A stretch of 64,000 bases of DNA. Origin: Agelas oroides (lineage: Eukaryota > Porifera > Demospongiae > Agelasida > Agelasidae). Shown here piece by piece: positions 61,894 to 64,000 of this stretch (the stretch's first letter is position 1; each line of letters opens with the position of its first letter). Where the stretch lies: the NCBI GenBank assembly GCA_949130485.1, contig OX422205.1, positions 4,632,415 to 4,696,414 of the forward strand, in the 5' to 3' direction. The notes below the pieces were generated by a model. That model saw nothing but the letters and a program-made list of their open reading frames with translations, had not been told where the DNA came from and searched no databases. A program made the translations under genes and the position numbers.

Positions 61894-64000
61894 TCAAGTA
61901 GAGTCAAGTACGGCCATGGTAGAATGTAGTAGAGTCATGTAGAGACAAGTAGAGACTTGGTAGAATGTAGTAGAGCCATGGCAGACTGTAGTAGTGCCAG
62001 GTACAGCCAAGTAGATCCATGGTAGAGTGTAGTAGAGTCATGTCGAAGCTAGTAGAGCCACGGTAGAATGTAGAAGAGTAATGATAGAGTGTGGTAGAGC
62101 TAAGTAGAACCAAGTTGAGCCATGGTAGAGTGTAGTAGAGTCAAGTAGAGTCCAGAAGAGCAATGGTGGAATGAAGTAGAGTCATGTAAACTCAAGTAGA
62201 GCCTTGGTAGGATGTAGTAGAGCTATGGTAGAGTGCAGTAGAGCCACGTAGAGCCATTGTAGAGTGTAGTAGAGTCATGTGGAGCCGAGGAGAGGCGTGG
62301 GAGAGTGTAGTAGAGTCAAGTAGAGCCATGGTAGAGTGTAGTAGAGTGAAGTAGAGTCAAGCACGGTCATGGTAGAATGTTGTAGAGTCATGTAGAGTCA
62401 AGTTGACCAGTGGTAGAATATAGTAGAGCCATGGTAGAGTGTAGTAGAGCCACGTAGAGGAAAGTAGAGCCCTATTAGAGTGAAGTAGAACCAAGTGGAG
62501 CCATTGTAGAGTGTAGTAGAGTCATGTGGAGCCGAGTAGAGGCGTGGTAGTGTGTAGTAAATGAAAGTAGAGTCAAGTAGAGCAATGGTAGAATTTAGTA
62601 GAGCCATGTAGAGTCAAGTAGAGTCATGGTAGAGTGTAGTAGAGTGAAGTAGAGTCAAGTACGGCAATGGTAGAATGTAGTAGAGTCATGTAGAGTCAAG
62701 TAGAGCCATGGTAGAGTGTAGTACAGTGAAGTAGAGTCAAGTACGGCCATGGTAGAATGTAGTAGAGTCATGCAGAGTCAAGTAGAGCCTTGGTAGAATG
62801 TAGTAGGACCAGCAGACTGTAGTAGTGCCAGGTACAGCCAAGTAGAACCATGGTAGAGTGGAGTAGAGTCATGTCGAAGCTAGTAGAGCCACGGTAGAAT
62901 GTAGAAGATTAATGATAGAGTGTAGTGGAGCTAAGTAGAAGCAAGTAGAGCCATGGTAGAGTGTAGTGGAGTCAAGTAGAGTGAAGAAGAGCAATGGTGG
63001 AATGAAGTAGAATCATGTAGATCAAGTAGAGCCTTGGTAGAATGTAGTAGAGCCATGGTAGAGTGTAGTAGAGCCACGTAGAGGAAAGTAGAGCCATAGT
63101 AGAGTGAAGTAGAACCATGTAGAGCCATTGTAGAGTGTAGTAGAATCATGTGGAGCCGAGTAGAGGTGTGGTAGAGTGTAGTAGAGGAAAGTAGAGTCAA
63201 GTAGAGCCATGGTAGTATGTAGTAGAGTCATGTAGAGTCAAGTAGAGCCATGGTAGAGTATAGAAGAGTAATGATAGTGTGCAGTAGAGGTAAGTAGAAC
63301 CAAGTAGGGCCATGGTAGAGTGTAGTGGAGTTAAGTAGAGTCAAGAAGAGCAATGGTGGAATGAAGTAGAATCATGTAGATCAAGTAGAGCCTTGGTAGA
63401 ATGTAGTAGAGACATGGTAGAATGAAGTAGAGCCACGTACTGCAAAGTAGAGCGATAGTAGAGTGAAGTAGAACCAAGTAGAGCCATTGCAGGGTGCAGT
63501 AGAGTCATGTAGAGTCAAGTAGAGCCATGGTAGAGGGCAGTATAGTCATATAGAGTCGAGTAGAGAAATGGTAGAGTGTAGTAGAATGAAGAAGAGTCAA
63601 GTACGGCCATAGTAGAATGTAGTAGAGTCATGTAGAGTCAAGTAGAGACTTGGTAAAATGTAGTAGAGACATGGTAGACTGTAATTGTTACAGCCAAGTA
63701 GATCCATGGTAGAGTGTAGGAGACTCATGTGGAGCAGAGTGGAGGCGTGGTAGAGTGTAGTAGAGGAAAGTAGAGTCAAGCAGAGCCATTGTAGAATGTA
63801 GTAGAGTCATGTAGAGTCAAGTAGAGCCATGGTAGAGTTTAGTAGACTGAAGTAGAGTCAAGTACGGCCATGGTAGAATGTAGTAGAGTCATGTAGAGTC
63901 AAGTAGAGCCTTGGTAGAATGTATTAGATCCAGGAGACTGTAGTAGTGTCAGGTACAGGCAAGTAGATCCATGGTAGAGTGTAGTAGAGTCATGTCGAAG
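61894..64000. repeat. Partial higher-order unit at the right end
   Basis: This follows the 56.5-58.7 kb unit at a spacing near 5,369-5,400 bp and then 4,979 bp, so about 0.4 kb is missing between roughly 62.6 and 62.9 kb relative to that copy. It contains the eighth landmark, at 63,679-63,693, with the likely ancestral CTG. The array continues past the end of the window. Confidence 0.78.

Larger units (their letters stand above)
1..64000. repeat. Satellite array of GTAGAG-headed 10/11-bp subunits, mostly as 41-bp tetramers
   Basis: Cutting the + strand before each GTAGAG (or one-base variant) gives subunits of 10 or 11 bases throughout. The usual order is GTAGAGTCAA (10), GTAGAGCCATG (11), GTAGARTGTA (10), GTAGAGTCAT (10), total 41 bp. 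In many places one or two 10-mers are missing, giving 31- or 21-bp units. Common variants replace the last bases of a subunit (GTGAA, CCAC, CAAA, CCAAG, GCGTG, GGAAA). The consensus has 13 A, 14 G, 10 T and 4 C per 41 bases. I found no stretch of 300 bases or more that departs from this pattern. The array runs off both ends of the window, so its full size is unknown. Family identity is unknown to me; I do not recognise it as a named satellite. Confidence 0.97.

Noticed and set aside
155..63779. Many minus-strand open frames of 60-158 codons, some repeated almost unchanged along the window, as possible protein genes
   Set aside because: They all derive from the satellite consensus, overlap one another in different frames, have no ribosome-binding or splice context I can recognise, and are low-complexity. 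Their ends move with single-base changes between copies. A missing stop codon on one strand explains them fully.
1..64000. CRISPR array
   Set aside because: There are no unique spacers between constant repeats. The intervals are 0-5 variable bases within a 10/11-bp tandem series, and no cas-like gene is present.
1..64000. Telomeric or subtelomeric simple repeat
   Set aside because: The unit does not match any telomere repeat I know, and subunits vary in a fixed higher-order pattern. A subtelomeric location is still possible but not shown.
1..64000. G-quadruplex or triplex-forming tract, suggested by the purine-rich + strand
   Set aside because: Runs of three or more G are rare, and every subunit is interrupted by T and C, so neither a four-run G motif nor a long pure purine tract is present.
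1..64000. Transposon, retroelement, tRNA, rRNA or promoter hidden in the array
   Set aside because: I found no segment leaving the 10/11-bp pattern for more than a few subunits, no terminal repeats, no poly-A tail, and no cloverleaf or rRNA-like sequence. TATA-like strings such as CATATATAG are one-base variants of a standard subunit.
1..64000. A novel defence, toxin or enzyme system
   Set aside because: No genuine coding sequence is present, so no such system can be supported. The unusual biology here is the structure and history of the satellite itself.

Overview
The whole 64 kb window is one uninterrupted satellite array. I see no unique-sequence island, protein-coding gene, RNA gene or recognisable transposon anywhere in it. 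The smallest unit is a subunit of 10 or 11 bases that almost always begins GTAGAG. The commonest arrangement is a four-subunit, 41-base repeat (10+11+10+10: GTAGAGTCAA, GTAGAGCCATG, GTAGARTGTA, GTAGAGTCAT). Shortened 31-base and 21-base versions are mixed in. The consensus has 66% purine on the + strand, 44% G+C and strong G-over-C skew. The organism is almost certainly a eukaryote, because tens of kilobases of nested higher-order satellite are typical of eukaryotic heterochromatin and are not expected in bacteria or phages. I cannot name the species or chromosome.

Layout: positions 1 to about 5,900 are an older, divergent flank with irregular 0.4-1.6 kb mid-level repeats. A diverged copy of the main unit follows (about 5.9-10.0 kb). 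From about 10.0 to 51.4 kb lies a highly homogenised core of multi-kilobase higher-order units: H1 (10,038), H2 (17,442), H3 (24,510), H2' (32,494) and H3' (43,414). The H2+H3 pair was itself tandemly duplicated at a spacing of 15,052 bp. A later 3,852-bp internal duplication then lengthened H2', giving a spacing of 18,904 bp from there on. From 51.4 kb to the end are smaller, rearranged units with spacings of 3,646, 1,481 and 5,369 bp.

No genes work together here. What the sequence does show is structural. The subunit spacing (41/4 = 10.25 bp) is close to the helical repeat of nucleosomal DNA. TA steps recur once per turn, with G/C-rich steps about half a turn away. The duplications can be ordered in time from shared variants, and two junctions can be placed within about 120 and 30 bp. 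The many open frames on the minus strand follow from the repeat: TAG occurs in nearly every subunit on the + strand and reads as harmless CTA on the minus strand. Unit boundaries below are arbitrary points in a tandem series, fixed at one recurring variant so that copies can be compared. Copy counts and near-identities come from reading and spot comparison, not from an alignment.
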